A DNA stretch of 64,000 bases from Dama dama (GCF_033118175.1 NC_083681.1:18680001-18744000), one strand, 5' to 3'; counted from the first letter of the stretch, positions 34,445 through 46,619 are shown. Program-made: numbers and translations. Notes: a model not told the origin generated them from the sequence alone.

Positions 34445-35959
34445 GATAGGTTGTAGTGCGAAATCAAGTGGGCCTTAGGAAGCATCACTACAAACAAAGC
34501 TAGTGAAGGTGATTGAAATTCAGCTGAGCTATTTCAAATCCTAAAAGATGATGCTGTTAAAGTGCTGCACTCAATATGCTAGCAAATCCGGAAAACTCAG
34601 CAGTGGCCACAGGACTGGAAAAGATCAGTTTTCATTCCAATCCCTAAGAAAGGCAATGCCAAAGAATGTTCAAACTACTGTATGTTTGCATTCATCTCAC
34701 ACACTAGCCAAGTAATACTCAAAATTTTCCAAGCTAGACTTCAACAGTACCTGAATTGAGAACATCCAAATGTTCAAGCTGGATTTAGAAAAGGCAGAGG
34801 AACCCAGAGATCAAATTGCCAACATCTACTGGATCATAGAAAAAGCAACAGAATTCCAGAAAAACATCTACTTCTGCTTTATTGACTATAGTAAAGCCTT
34901 TGACTGTGTGGCTCACAAGAAATTGTTGAAAATTCTTCAAGAGATGGGCATAACACACCACCTTACCTGTCTCCTGAGAAATCTGTATGCAGATCAAGAA
35001 GCAACAGTTAGAACTGGGCATGGAACAAAGGACTGGTTCCAAATTGGGAAAGGAGTACATCAAAGTTGTATACTGTCACCTTGTTTATTTTATTTATATG
35101 CAGAGTACATCATGCAAAATGCCGGGCTGGATGAAATACAAGCTATATCAAGATTGCCAGGAGAAATATCAATAACCTCAGATATGCAGATGACACCACC
35201 CTTATGGTAGAAAGTGAAGAACTAAAGAACCTCTTCATGAAAGTAAAAGAGGAGAGTGAAACAGCTGGCTTAAAACTCTACATTCAAAAAACTAAGATGT
35301 TGGCATCCAGTCCCATCACTTCATGGCAAATAGATGGGAAAACAATGGAAACAGTGAAAGACTTTATTTTCTTGGGCTCCAAAATCACTGCAGGTGGTGA
35401 CTGCAGCCATGAAATTAAAAGTCACTTGCTCCTTAGAAGAAAAGCTATGACAAACCTAGACAGCATATTAAAAAGCAGAGACATTACTTTGCCGACAAAG
35501 GTCTGTCTAGTCAAAGCCAAGGCTTTACCAGCAGTCATATATGGATGTGAGAGTTGGACTATAAAGAAAGCTGAGTGCCGAAGAATTGATGCTTTTGAAC
35601 TGTGGAGTTGGAGAAGACTCCTGAAGAGTCCCTTGGACTGCAAGGAGATCCAACCAGTCCATCCTGAAGAAAATCAGTATCCTGAATATTCACTGGAAGG
35701 ACTGATGCTGAAGCTGAAACTCCAATACTTTGGCCACCTGATGCAAAGAACTGACTCATTGGAAAAGACCTTGATGCTGGGCAAGATAGAAGGCAGGAGA
35801 AAGGGACAACAGAGGACCAGGTGGTTGGATGGCATCACCAACAAGATAGACATGAGTCTGAGCAAGCTCCAGGAGTTGGTGATGGACAGGGAAGCCTGGA
35901 GTGCTGCAGTCCATGGGGTTGCAAAGAGTCGGACATGACTGAGCGACTGAACTGAACTA
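34445..35959 (+). mobile_element. BovB LINE, 1.5 kb
   Basis: Sense BovB from upstream of the RT core through the YADD box (35183-35194) to the tgaactgaacta tail. Open stretches are 34770-35210 (RT fingers/palm, 146 codons) and 35204-35938 (C-terminal part, 244 codons). A frameshift near 35150-35210 separates them. Confidence 0.95.
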
Positions 35960-36225
35960 GTTTGTAGGCTCTTGCCAAATTATTACAATTTCTCTAGTCC
36001 TATACAGGAGCAAGGGTCCATTGACAATCAATCCTAACTGCTTGGAAGTTAGGTACCAAGAGTAGAAGAAAAGGCGTAGTGAAGTAAGGGGAGACTCTTT
36101 TGTCTTTGTCCTCGATTCACCAAACAACATCAGATCTTGTAACTCCTAAGTAGATTTTTCAGTTGGGATGATTTCACTGTAACCAGCTGTCAAATATAAC
36201 AGTGACAATTCCCATTATAAATTGT

Positions 36226-36431
36226 CGTGCTTAGTCACTCAGTCCTGTCCAACTCTTTGAGACCCTATGGACTATAACCCACCAGGCTCCTCCATCCTTA
36301 AGAATCTCCAGGCAAGAATACTGATAAGTGTATAGTTCCCTTCTCCAGGGGATCTCCCAGAGCCAGGGATCAAACCCGGGTCTCCTGCATTGCAGGTGGA
36401 TTCTTTACCATCTCAGCCACTAGGAAAGCCC
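36226..36431 (-). mobile_element. Bov-tA SINE
   Basis: Antisense, full body, head at the high-coordinate end. Flanked by similar cccattataaatt phrases (36211-36223 and 36430-36442), a likely target-site duplication. Confidence 0.92.
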
Positions 36432-36442
36432 CCATTATAAAT

Positions 36443-38140
36443 TAATACATTTATTTTCAAGTATAAATGTAAGTTTCAACAGCAAGAGCCCCACTTTATC
36501 TAGAGCCCAATCACCCCCAAATGAACTGACCATGATGTTCCAGATATACAGAAGTGGAAAATTCCCCCAAGGAACAGGAATTCAGAAATTCAGCTATCAG
36601 CTTTCTTATCTACAATGCTAGAAGGATGTTCATAAAATCTTGCCATAACCACAGTCTATCATTTAATGAAGTAATGAAGCAAGTGTGTCCAAAAGTTGCC
36701 CCATAAATCATAGCACCTATTATATTTTCTTCTATTTATTACTATTAAACAGAATAATAGAGTAAGGCACTTCGAAATTAGCAAAACATTTCTCTCTACT
36801 TACGATCACCATATGTCAAAGTGAACTTCTTACACTAGAGGGGGAGGGGGAAAGCTAACCAGTTTTGTGGTACTCTGTGACAATACAACGAGGTTTGGAG
36901 AAGAACAAACTTAGGATGGGTGTAGGTCCCGCAAGGACCAGAATTACATCCAGTCTCTTTAGTTGTAACTCAAGATATATTCAACCAAAATTAACTTCAA
37001 CTTCTGAGCCTTAACAACTCTCTTCTAGTTCCTGAAACTCTCATTTCATTCTGACTCTGCAGAAACATGAACAGGCCTAGAGCCAAAGGATACTAGTAAA
37101 AGGGGTAAGAAATCAATGACTAGATTTGGTAGATGGATCAAGTTACCTGACTGAACCTTAAAATTAACAGAGCATTTGGGTGGGATCATAGGACTTTGGT
37201 TGTTTTCTTCTTTATCAAATTTGTACATAGCAAGTTTTCTAACAATGAGAAATCTATTTTTTAAAATCTATGTTCTTTCTTTAAAAACCTGTAGAGTCTG
37301 AAGGGACCAGAAGAGACCATGCAGACTAAGGTTAGAAGACTTCTTTGACTCTTCATTTTGAATCCTTGTGCTAAGATGGACTCATCCGTCACCATCAAGT
37401 ATTATTTTATTACATTCACGCTAAAGAACCCCATTAAAATACCATACTTTATGTTTTATAGTGCCTTGCAAGATACAAAAACTTCTACCTTCTTTGATTT
37501 TTGATCCATTTGACAGTGCTGTGGAGTTACAGATGAAGAAACTGAGGCTGAGAGTGATGAAATGGGTCACCTAACTGATATTGGTTCAAAAGTAGCAGAA
37601 TTAGGTACAAAATACAAGGCCCCAGCACTAAATAGAGTGTTTCTGCTAGCCCACTATGTTCCCTCCTACGTGAGTCTGTTAAAACAACTTAAAGTAGAGG
37701 ATTCATCTCTTCTTTTTTTTCTCTAACCAAATATCTGACAAAAATGGATAAGGTGGCAAAAATACAAATTGGATAATACTAATGCCATCTCTTTCTATAA
37801 ATGCCTGACTTCTTATCTAATCATTGAATATGACTTCAATATTATATTTTCCCATATATTTTATATTAGATAAAATATTCCATAATAACTGTAGACTCAG
37901 ATAGCATAGAATTAAATCAGTTATTATAGAATTATAATTAGTTTACATATTTCTCAGAATTTTATTTGCAAATATATCTTAACACACAGCAAGCAATTTA
38001 ATAATTACTGTGCACAATACTGAAGTATGAAAATTTTGGCAATACCTGGCAACTCTAATCATTGCAATATCATCCCATAGCCAATATGAGAAGGATACCA
38101 ACATTAAGTTCTGTAGAAAATTAGAGTTAAGCAAAAACAG
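36443..38140. other. intron 1 interval, one MIR-like remnant
   Basis: About 1.7 kb mostly unassigned. A MIR-like antisense core (gatgaagaaactgaggctga) lies near 37531, inside about 37480-37625. Confidence 0.45.
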
Positions 38141-38145
38141 AAAGA

Positions 38146-38171
38146 TACACACACACACACACACACACACA
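38146..38171. repeat. (AC)n microsatellite
   Basis: Thirteen AC units, uninterrupted. Confidence 0.97.
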
Positions 38172-38280
38172 TCCTCACACAAATAGAGAAGCGTGGATGA
38201 AGAAAACAGCCACTTGAGGTATTTTTCAGTAACTGCACCTATAATAGAAAGCTGAGGCTTGTTCAAGGGAGCTGATCTGT

Positions 38281-38662
38281 CTCAGTTCAGTTCAGTTGCT
38301 CAGTCATGTCTGACTCTGCAACCCCATGGACTGCAGCATGACATGTTTCCCTGTCCTTCACCATCTCCCAGAGCTTGCTCAAACTCATGTCCATAGAGTC
38401 AGTGGTGCCATTCAACCATCTCATCCTCTGTCAACCCCTTCTCCTCCTGCCTCCAATCTTTCCCAGCATCAGGGTCTTTCCCAAAGAGTCAGTTCTTTGC
38501 ATCAGGTGGCCAAAGTATTGGAGTTTCAGCTTCAGCATCAGTCCTTCCAATGAATATTCAGGACTGGTTTCCTTTAGGATGGACTGCTTTGACCTCCTTG
38601 CAGTCCAAGGGACTCTCAAGAGTCTTCTCCAACACCACAGTTCAAAAGCATCAATTCTTCAG
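38281..38662 (-). mobile_element. BovB LINE, 3' 380 bp
   Basis: Antisense BovB with its tail at 38281-38297 (cagttcagttcagttgctc). Confidence 0.94.
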
Positions 38663-38955
38663 TGATGATCTAATGAAGTTTATACCTGGGTCTTTTTTTC
38701 AGGAGTGGGCTAGGCTTTGCAGTAGTATACTACTCCTACCTAGAGGCTGCTTAGTGAAAACAGTCCAACCTGGCAGGTAATTGCTACAACCCACGGTCAC
38801 CTTTATTACCACCTTCTTATTAGTACCCTTTTCAATTCAGCAAATATTGTTTTAGTTCCTGATACTATATCAGACTCTTGGAATATAGAAAAATAATAGA
38901 GAGCCTGCCTTCATGAAATCCACAATACAACAGTGAAGAAAAACAGTAAAGAAAC

Positions 38956-38978
38956 GAGTGAGTGAGTGAGTGAGTGAC
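38956..38978. repeat. (GAGT)n tetranucleotide repeat
   Basis: Five or more GAGT units directly next to the tail side of the following Bov-tA; probably grown from the SINE tail. Confidence 0.9.
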
Positions 38979-39088
38979 AGTCACTTAGTCATGTCTGACT
39001 CTTTGTGACCCTATGAACTGTAGCCTGCCAGGCTCCTCTGTCCATGGAATTCTCCAGGCAAGAATACTGGAGTGGATTGCTATTTCCT
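38979..39088 (-). mobile_element. Bov-tA SINE fragment
   Basis: Antisense tail half of Bov-tA (cacttagtcatgtctgactc to ggagtggattgctatttcc); head missing. Confidence 0.88.
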
Positions 39089-39110
39089 AATCCTTCCTTC
39101 TCCCACTCTA

Positions 39111-39545
39111 GGGCTTTGGGCTGTGTCTTTTGGCTTAACTTGTAGCTCAGTCAGTAAAGAATCTGCCTGCATTGCAGGAGACCCGGGTTCGATCCCTGAG
39201 TTGGGAAGATCCCCTGGAGAAGGAAATGGCAACCCACTGCAGTATCCTTGCCTGGAAAATCTCATGGACAGAGGAGCCTGGTGGGCTGCAGTCCATGGGG
39301 TCGCAAAGAGTTGGGCACAACTGAGCGACTAACACTTACTTACTTACTTTGGCTTTACACCCATTAAGAAGTGATCCCAGTTTTCACATAACAGAACAGG
39401 AGTTCCTATTCCCTTTCCTATTCCTATTCCCTGACTTTGTCAAGCTGCCCAGGTTAAGAGAAAGGGAATAGGAACTCCTGTTCTATTACCTGAAAACTGG
39501 GATCACTTCTTAATGGGTATTAAGCCAAAAGACACAGCCAAAAGC
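39111..39545. repeat. inverted repeat with a SINE in the left arm
   Basis: Left arm 39111-39137 plus 39347-39417; right arm 39460-39545; spacer 39418-39459 (42 bp). The innermost 25 bp (39393-39417 against 39460-39484) are perfectly complementary. The middle block (39360-39392) has about three mismatches, and the outer 27 bp (39111-39137 against 39521-39547) about three. The Bov-tA at 39138-39346 interrupts the left arm only. Confidence 0.95.
39138..39346 (+). mobile_element. Bov-tA SINE inside inverted repeat
   Basis: Sense Bov-tA, complete, ending in a cttacttacttact tail. Flanking imperfect repeat: CTTTTGGCTTAAC at 39127-39139 and CTTTGGCTTTAC at 39347-39358. Confidence 0.93.
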
Positions 39546-40410
39546 TCAAGAGCCTTACTTGCTACTACTTGCAGCGAATAAGAACAACAGGTATCTTTCC
39601 CAAAGCAGTGTCTTGCCAACAACAAAGCTGGAGAAGTTTGAAGCTAAGGGTTCACATATATTCATGAAGGGACTTGAGCAGAGAAGAATTCAGCACTGAA
39701 TTGGGACTAAGGTTGACAAAGTCCAAGCTTTAGTTGACTGAAATCTCCAGGGTCAGAAAAGGTCAACATCATCATTCCTTAGATTCCAGTAGATCTGATG
39801 GTTGAGTATGTGGTCGGAGGAGGGGTCAGTTCCACAAAACCGACCAAGAACCCACATGCTGGCTATCTTTACCACTGAAACATAACTGGGAGTCTTTATA
39901 ACTGATTTATTCCTTAGCTATTGTTACTTTTCTTGCCTAAGAACACATTTGTTCTTTTGTCCTTAAGATCATTAAATACTGAGACCTGATCAAGGATTGT
40001 GGTCAGGCTTAGATCACAAAACAGCTTAGGCCTTGCTCTAATGTCAGGAAAACCATGCCTGGTTCTCTTTCTCCAGGAACCCTCTGCCTTATCTGCTTAT
40101 AGGTCCCAGCAGACAATGGTATTATGAATTCTCCAGCATGCCTGGAGCCTAGAGATGCAACTCATCCAAAGAAATTAGCAGCTACAAAATCTCTTTCAAA
40201 CCTGTGGAACAACCTAAAAAGAAAACCAATTATTGGTTGATTATTTCAAACACAGACCATGTGCAAAAGCTGTGGGTTAGATGAGTTGAGAAATGTTTTC
40301 TTGATATTCTATGAATTATTGCTTACATTTGTACCAGTGTCCAGATGGTCTCTGTGCTCTCAAGTTATGTTTCTTTAACTGGAACCAATTTTAGACTCTA
40401 TCACCAAATG
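39546..40410. other. unassigned; possible ERV-derived sequence
   Basis: Part of it (about 40047-40105, aggaaaaccatgcctggttc) resembles a second spot at about 31436-31490 (aggaaaatcattcctggttc), suggesting a dispersed LTR-like repeat that I cannot name. No coding sequence recognised. Confidence 0.35.
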
Positions 40411-40560
40411 TACTAGACAGAATAATGTCTCCCAAAACATCTCCATGCCCTAGTACCCTGGAACCTAAGAATAGTTCATCTTACATGGTACAATATTATG
40501 ATATAAGAAATACATATTTAAGTCTTGGTTCCTGGCCAAATCCTAAAGCCCTTATAATTT
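40411..40560 (+). repeat. MaLR (MLT1-like) LTR 5' part
   Basis: Starts tgtactagacagaataatgt, the typical MaLR LTR beginning, and is broken off after about 150 bp. Confidence 0.55.
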
Positions 40561-40583
40561 CCTAAACGATAAGACTGGGGAAG

Positions 40584-40787
40584 GGAACTTCCCCAGTGGT
40601 ACAGTAGCAAAGACTCTGCATTCCCAGTGTATGAGGCCTGGGTTCCATCCCAGGTCAGGGAACTAGATCCCACATGCCCTCAACTAAAGCAAAATTTCAC
40701 ATGCTGTGATAACAATTGAAGATCCAGCATGCTGCAACTAAGACCCGAGGCAGCCTAATTAATTAACTAATTTTTTAAAAAAAGAGA
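40584..40787 (+). mobile_element. CHR-type SINE
   Basis: Sense CHR SINE (gggaacttccccagtggtac … gatcccacatgccctc) with AT-rich tail. Confidence 0.82.
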
Positions 40788-41352
40788 GTTGTTCAGTCGC
40801 TCAGTCATTTCCGACTCGTTGTGACCCTATGGACTGCAGCACGCCAGGCTTCCCTGACCTTCACCATCTCCTGGAGCCTGCTCAAACTCGTGTCCATTGA
40901 GTTAGTGATGCCATCCAACCATCTCATCCTCTGTCGTCCCTTTCTTCTGGCTTTGATCTCTCCCAGCATCAGGGTCTTTTCTAATGAGTCAGCTTCCTGC
41001 ATCAGGTGGCCAAAGTATTGGCGCTTCTGCTTCATTATCAGTCCCTACAATGAATACTCAGGATTGATTTCCTTTAGGATGGACTGGTTGGATCTCCTTG
41101 CAGTCCAAGGGACTCTCAAGAGTCTTCCCTAACACCACAGTCAAAAGCATCGATTCTTTGATACTCAACCTTCTTTATAGTCCAACTCTCACATCCACAC
41201 ATAACTACTGGAAAAACCATAGCTTTGACTATTGTCAGCAAAGTAATGTCTCTGCTTGTTAATATGCTGTCTAGGTTTGTCATGGCTTTTCTTCCAAGGT
41301 GCAAGCGTAAAATTTTAATTTCATGGCTGCAGTCACCATCTACAGTGATTTT
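40788..41352 (-). mobile_element. BovB LINE, 3' 565 bp
   Basis: Antisense BovB starting with gttgttcagtcgctcag, truncated at the tctacagtgattttgg region. Confidence 0.93.
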
Positions 41353-41439
41353 GGAGAGAGAGAAAGTGAAAGGACCACCTTTTTTTGTTTGTTGGTCTCC
41401 AGATCCTGAAATAGCTCCAGAGTAATAAAGGAGAAAGAA

Positions 41440-41960
41440 TCATCTTTTGTTATTTGTAACAGGCCCTTTAAACCATGACAGAGTTTATGTTAATAATATG
41501 ACTTTAAGAAAGCCCCTAAGGGTAGAGGACTGGTTGCCAGGGGGAACCGGCCAGTAATTAGATGGCTGGAACTTTCAGCTCCACTCCCAAGGAAGGGGAG
41601 AGGGGCTGGAGGTTGAGTTAATCATTAACAACCAATGAATTAATCACTCTGCTACATAATGGGGGCTTCCCTGGTGGCTAAAGCTGTAAAGAATCTGTAG
41701 CAACTGCAGGAGACCCGGATTCCATCCCTGGGTTGGGAAGATCACCTGAAGAACAGAATAGCTATCCACTCCAGTATTCTTGCTTGGAGAATTTAATGGA
41801 CTGAGGAGCCTGATGGGCTACAGTCCACAGGGTCACCAATGAAAACATTCATTAACCTCTGGTTGATCAGCAGAAATACAAGGTGACAACCTGGGACTCA
41901 CGACTGATGTCTGAAATGGAAGGTTGGGAGGTGGGGGCATGTTAGGGAAATTAAAACGGA
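41440..41960. repeat. ancient LTR-like sequence split by Bov-tA
   Basis: The segment tagaggactggttgccaggg … gagttaatcattaac … caaggtgacaacctgggact recalls an old mammalian ERVL-type LTR. The Bov-tA at 41663-41842 interrupts it. Family not assigned. Confidence 0.35.
41663..41842 (+). mobile_element. Bov-tA SINE
   Basis: Sense Bov-tA from gggcttccctggtggctaaa to the shared tail; truncated at its 3' end. Confidence 0.9.
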
Positions 41961-42202
41961 GGAAGTTTTGTTCAGGCTTCAGAAGCAGGAGAGCAGGCCT
42001 CTGATCGGCTTCTGACCTGCCTGGACACTGCTGGAATTCTGTGCCTGCCTGCAAGCAAAGCAAGTCAGGAGGCACTTTAGATAAGACCCATTCCAGGAAT
42101 GGGTCTTGGAATTCTTGAGCCCCTAGAGATCTGGCCAACTCCCTGGGATCTAGTGAAATAGTCACAAACAAACAAACAGCATTGTAAAAAAATTAAAATA
42201 AT

Positions 42203-42428
42203 GGGACTTCCCTGGTGCGATACTGGTTAAGAATCTGCCTGCCAATGCAGGAGACATGGCTTTAATACCTGCTCTGGGAAGATCCCACATCCCATTGGGC
42301 AACTAAGCCTGTGTGCCACAAGTACTGAAGCCTGTGCCTTCTAGAACCTAAGCGAAGCCAGAAAGTCTGTGCACAGAAACAAAGACCCAGCACAGACAAA
42401 AACAAATAAATAAATTTTTTTTAAAAAA
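42203..42428 (+). mobile_element. CHR-type SINE, long form
   Basis: Sense CHR SINE (gggacttccctggtgcgata) with extended body and caaataaataaat tail followed by A/T runs. Confidence 0.85.
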
Positions 42429-42767
42429 GGAAAGATTAATGTAAAACCAGAGCTGCATTTTTGCATGCAAACTGACGATGATGTCAGTTTGCAACCTGGG
42501 ATTATAAATGGTAGCCCCCAAAACTGCAATCTGAAGTCTCACACATGGAGCAGATGAATCACCCGAGGTCCTTCCCCCACTGGGACCCCACATTGCTGTT
42601 AATGAGGGACTTCCCAGCATGCCATTTAAGTCTGGATGTTGGTCAGCACAATTTGGTGATATATATGCTGTTAATCTTCTCTATTGTTTCTATTTCTCTT
42701 TCCTTTTAATGATTGAATATTGAAATTAAGTTAAATAACCCTTTATTAAATACTGAAATTTAAGAGG

Positions 42768-44647
42768 CAAGGGAAAAAGGGAAAGATATCCCCAGCTGAA
42801 TGCAGAGGAAAGAGAGATAAGAAGGCCTTCTTAAATGAACAATGCAAAGAAATAGAGGAAAACAATACAATGGGAAATACTAGACATCTCTTCAAGAAAA
42901 TTGGAGCTACCAAGAGAAAATTTCATGTAAGGATGGGCACAATAAAGGACAGAAATGGTATGAACCTAACAGAAGCAGAAGATATTAAAAAGAGATAGCA
43001 AGAAAACACAGAAGAACTATACAAAAAAAGTCTTAATGACCCAGATAACCACAGTGGTGTGGTAACTCACCTAGAGCCAGACATTCTGGAGCGTGAAATC
43101 AAGTGGGCCTCAGGAAGCATTACCACAAAGCTAATGGAGGTGATAGAATTCCAGCTGAGGTATTTAAAATCCTAAAAGATGATGCTGTTAAAGTGTTGTA
43201 CTCAATATGCCAGCAAATTTGGAAAACTCAGCAGTGACCACAGAACTGGAAAAGGTCAGTTTTCATTCCAATCCCAAAGAAGGGTAATGCCAAAAAATGT
43301 TCAAACTACCATACTATTGCGCTCGTTATACACGCTAGTAAGGTTATGTTCAAAATCCTTTAAGCTAGACTTCAGCAGTACATGAACCGGGAACTTGCAG
43401 TTGTATAAGCTGGATTTAGAAAAGGCAGAGGAATCAGAGACCAAATCACCAGCATTCACTGGAACACAGAGAAAGCAAGGGAAAGCCAGAAAAAGCATCT
43501 ATTTCTGCCTCATTGACTATCCTAAAGCCTTTAACTGTGTGGATCACAATAAACTGTGGAAAATTCTTAAGGAGATGGAAATATCAGACCACTTTACCTA
43601 TCACCTGAGAAACTTATATGCGGGTCGAGAAGCAACAGTTAGAACTGGACATAGGACAATGAACTCGTTCAAAATTGAGAAAGGAATACAACAAGCCTGC
43701 ACATTGTCAACTTGCCTATTTAAGTTCTATGCAGAGTCTATCATGGGAAATGCCAAGCTGGATGAATCACAAGTTGGAATCAAGAATTCTGGGAGCAATA
43801 TCAACAACCTCAGATATGCAGAGGACACCACCCTTGTGGCAGAAAGCGGAGAGGAACTAATGAGCCTCTTGATGAGGGTGAAAGAGAGTAAAAAAAGCTG
43901 GCTTAAAAGTCAATGTTCAAAAAACTAAGATAATGGCATCTGGTCCCATCACTTCATAGCAAAAAGAAGGAAAAAGTGGAAGCAGTGGCAGATTTTATTT
44001 TCTTGGGCTCCAAAAATCACTGTAGACGGTGACTGCAGGCATGAAATTACAAGACACTTGCTCGTTGAAAGGAAAGCTACGACAAATCTAGCCAGCGTGT
44101 TAAAAAGTAGAGACATCACTTTGTCAACAAAGGTCTGTCTAGTCAAAGCTATGGATTTTCCAGTATTCATGTACAGATGTGAGAGTTGGGCCATAATGAA
44201 GGCTGAGAGCCAAAGAGTTGATGCTTTCGAACTGTGGTGCTGAAGAAGACTCTTGAGAGTCCCTTGGTCAGCAAGAGATCAAACCAGTCCATTCTAAAGG
44301 AAATCAATCCTGAATATTCATTGGAAGGACTGATGCTGAAGCTGAAGCTCCAATACTTTGGCCACCTGATGCAAAGAACTGACTCATTGGAAAAGTCCCT
44401 GATGCTGGGAAAGATTGAAGGCAAAAGAAGAAGGGGGTGGCAGAGGATAAAATGGTTAGCTAGCATCACCAATGCAATGGACACTGGATTGCAGACAAAG
44501 TTGATCAGCAGCCATCCTGGATTAAAACACTTTCATCATTTGCTGGGAAGAATGTGAGCAAACTCCGGGATACAGTGAAAGATAGGGGAGCCTGGCGTGC
44601 TGCAGTAAATGGAGTGTCAAAGAGTCATACACAACTTAGGAACAACA
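42768..44647 (+). mobile_element. BovB LINE, 1.9 kb, damaged RT box
   Basis: Sense BovB from upstream of the RT domain to the 3' end. The catalytic box reads YAED (43815-43826) instead of YADD, so the second metal-binding pair is altered; several frameshifts also exist. A foreign 68-bp block sits inside the C-terminal part (44490-44557). The element is flanked by an imperfect direct repeat of about 45 bp (42718-42764 and 44648-44691). Confidence 0.94.
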
Positions 44648-44792
44648 TATCGAAATCAAGTTAAATAATAATCCTGTATTAAATACTTAAGATGTTCATT
44701 TGTGTGTAACTATGAGTGGTTTCTTCTGTTAATGAATCCTTCGAACCTAAAATGAAAAGAAAACTTTCTACAAAACAGGGCAAGCTTGAGGG

Positions 44793-45005
44793 CTGCTGCT
44801 GTTTAGACGTTATGTCATGTCCAACTCTTTTGCAACCAACCCCATGGAATGTAGCCTGCCAGGCTCCTCTATCCACGGGATTTTCCAAGCAAGAATACTA
44901 AAGTGGGCTGCCATTTCCTTCTCCAGGGATTGCCCAAACTAGGGACTGAACCATGTTCTTGCTTGGCAGGAGCATTCTTTACCACTGAGCCACCTGAGAA
45001 GTGCC
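44793..45005 (-). mobile_element. Bov-tA SINE
   Basis: Antisense Bov-tA with a gctgctgctg start at the tail side and a diverged body. Confidence 0.9.
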
Positions 45006-45159
45006 TGTGGAGTCTGCACAAACTCCAAATAGTATCATACTAAATTGTAGTACAGCCAGTTTGTGTCTGAAGAGCTGGTAAATTTGTTGATGTGAGAAAA
45101 CCACAACCACCACCCCCACATGTGGTGTCAGAAATATTGAGTTAGGAAAATAGAGTTTT

Positions 45160-45545
45160 TTCCTTAGGCAAAAGGGACTTTGCAGATGTAGTTATGGTTA
45201 AGTACCTTGAGATGAGTCCTTAAAAGGAAGACCCTTTTCCATTTGTGGTTGAGGGAGGTATGACTACATGAAAAGAGTCCAAGAGAAGCAAAGTTTCTGG
45301 TTTTGAAGATGGGGGAAGGGGCCAAAACCAAGGAATGCAGGCACCCTCCAGAAAGTGAAAAGGCAAGGCTATCCACTCTCCCTAGAGCCTCCAGAGAAGA
45401 ACACAACCCAGCTGATGTCTTGCTTTTTAGCCCAGTGAGACCTGTGTCAGATTTCTGCCCTAAGGAACTGTAAGATAATAAATCTGTTGCTTTCAGTCAC
45501 TAAATTTGTAGTAATCTGTTATAACAGGAATAGAAAACTAGGGCA
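45160..45545 (+). repeat. MaLR (MLT1-like) LTR
   Basis: Contains aaaagggactttgcagatgt, gatgagtccttaaaagga, tagcccagtgagacc and the end cactaaatttgtagtaatc in the order expected for MLT1 LTRs. Older than the ruminant repeats. Confidence 0.65.
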
Positions 45546-45678
45546 CCAAGTCAACTTAGTCGCATATGACACTTAAAAAAATATTTGAATCATAATGATA
45601 TTTAACTCTTTACATCCAACCCAATGAATGGCCTTAGTAACAAGATAATCACATCAAGTAAAAAGCCTATTAAGTAAC

Positions 45679-45746
45679 TGCAAACAAAGTTGATCAGGAG
45701 CCATCCTGGATTAAAACACTTTCATCATTTGCTGGGAAGAAAGTGA
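45679..45746 (+). repeat. 68-bp segment shared with BovB insert at 44490
   Basis: Matches 44490-44557 at 65 of 68 positions by eye, same orientation. Belongs to no repeat that I recognise. Confidence 0.9.
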
Positions 45747-46050
45747 AACCATGCCATCAAACCAGAAACTACTGAACTAGTTTTATGTACATGAACAAAA
45801 GTACAGTTGGAAATCCAGAGATTTCCTCTTACATATCAGGTCCTGCATGACTCTAAGATAGTCAGGAATACAGGGAAACATATTAATATTCACCCTCTAT
45901 ACAATAAAAGGGAGACAAGTGCCAATCACTGTACTGAGCTTTTGCATATATTAACTTAATGGATTTTCATACAAACCTAAAATGTAGGTATTATTTTGCC
46001 AAAGTTCAAAGTCCTTTAACCAAGTTATGACCAATAAATAGTAACACTAG

Positions 46051-46262
46051 GAAAGTGAAAGTCGCTCAGTCGTGTCCAACTCTTTGCAACCCCATGCACT
46101 GTAGCCCACCAGGCTCCCCTGTCCATGGAATTCTCCAAGCAAGAATACCAGAGTGGGTTGCCATTTCCTTCTCTGGGGGAACTTCCTGACCCAGGAATAA
46201 AGCTCGGGTCTCCTGCATTACAGGCAGATTCTTTACCATATGAGCCACCAGGGAAGCCTTGC
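46051..46262 (-). mobile_element. Bov-tA SINE with 11-bp TSD
   Basis: Antisense Bov-tA. Direct repeat AGTAACACTAG at 46040-46050 and 46263-46273. Confidence 0.95.
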
Positions 46263-46619
46263 AGTAACACTAGATTAAAATTCAAATAAGATTCTAAAGC
46301 CTGTATTCCTTCCATTCTGCTATGCTAAGAAAATGAAATAATTGTGGGAAGAAAGATAGTAAGAAGGGTGCACAGTTCTAGAATAATTATCCCTCAATTC
46401 CTACAGCATTTGCACTGTAACTCTCCTTCCCATTTTCAACATTACGTCTGTACTGTCTTCTCTTTCTGTTTCGTTTGTTTTACTAGATTATAAATGCAGA
46501 AAGTGTATCATGGGGACTTTTGTGCCTTCCTCTTATATTCATATAATATCCAGTACTGTTACTATTGTTAGTATTTTTAGTACTACTGTTAGTATTGTTA
46601 CCATTACTATTATTGCCAT

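Noticed and set aside
35204..35938. 244-codon ORF
   Set aside because: Same BovB C-terminal frame, preceded by a frameshifted reverse transcriptase segment.
38956..38978. CRISPR-like short repeats
   Set aside because: Simple tetranucleotide array with no spacers, in a mammalian genome.
41833..42171. 112-codon minus-strand ORF
   Set aside because: Lies in LTR-like and unique sequence without coding signature or splice context.
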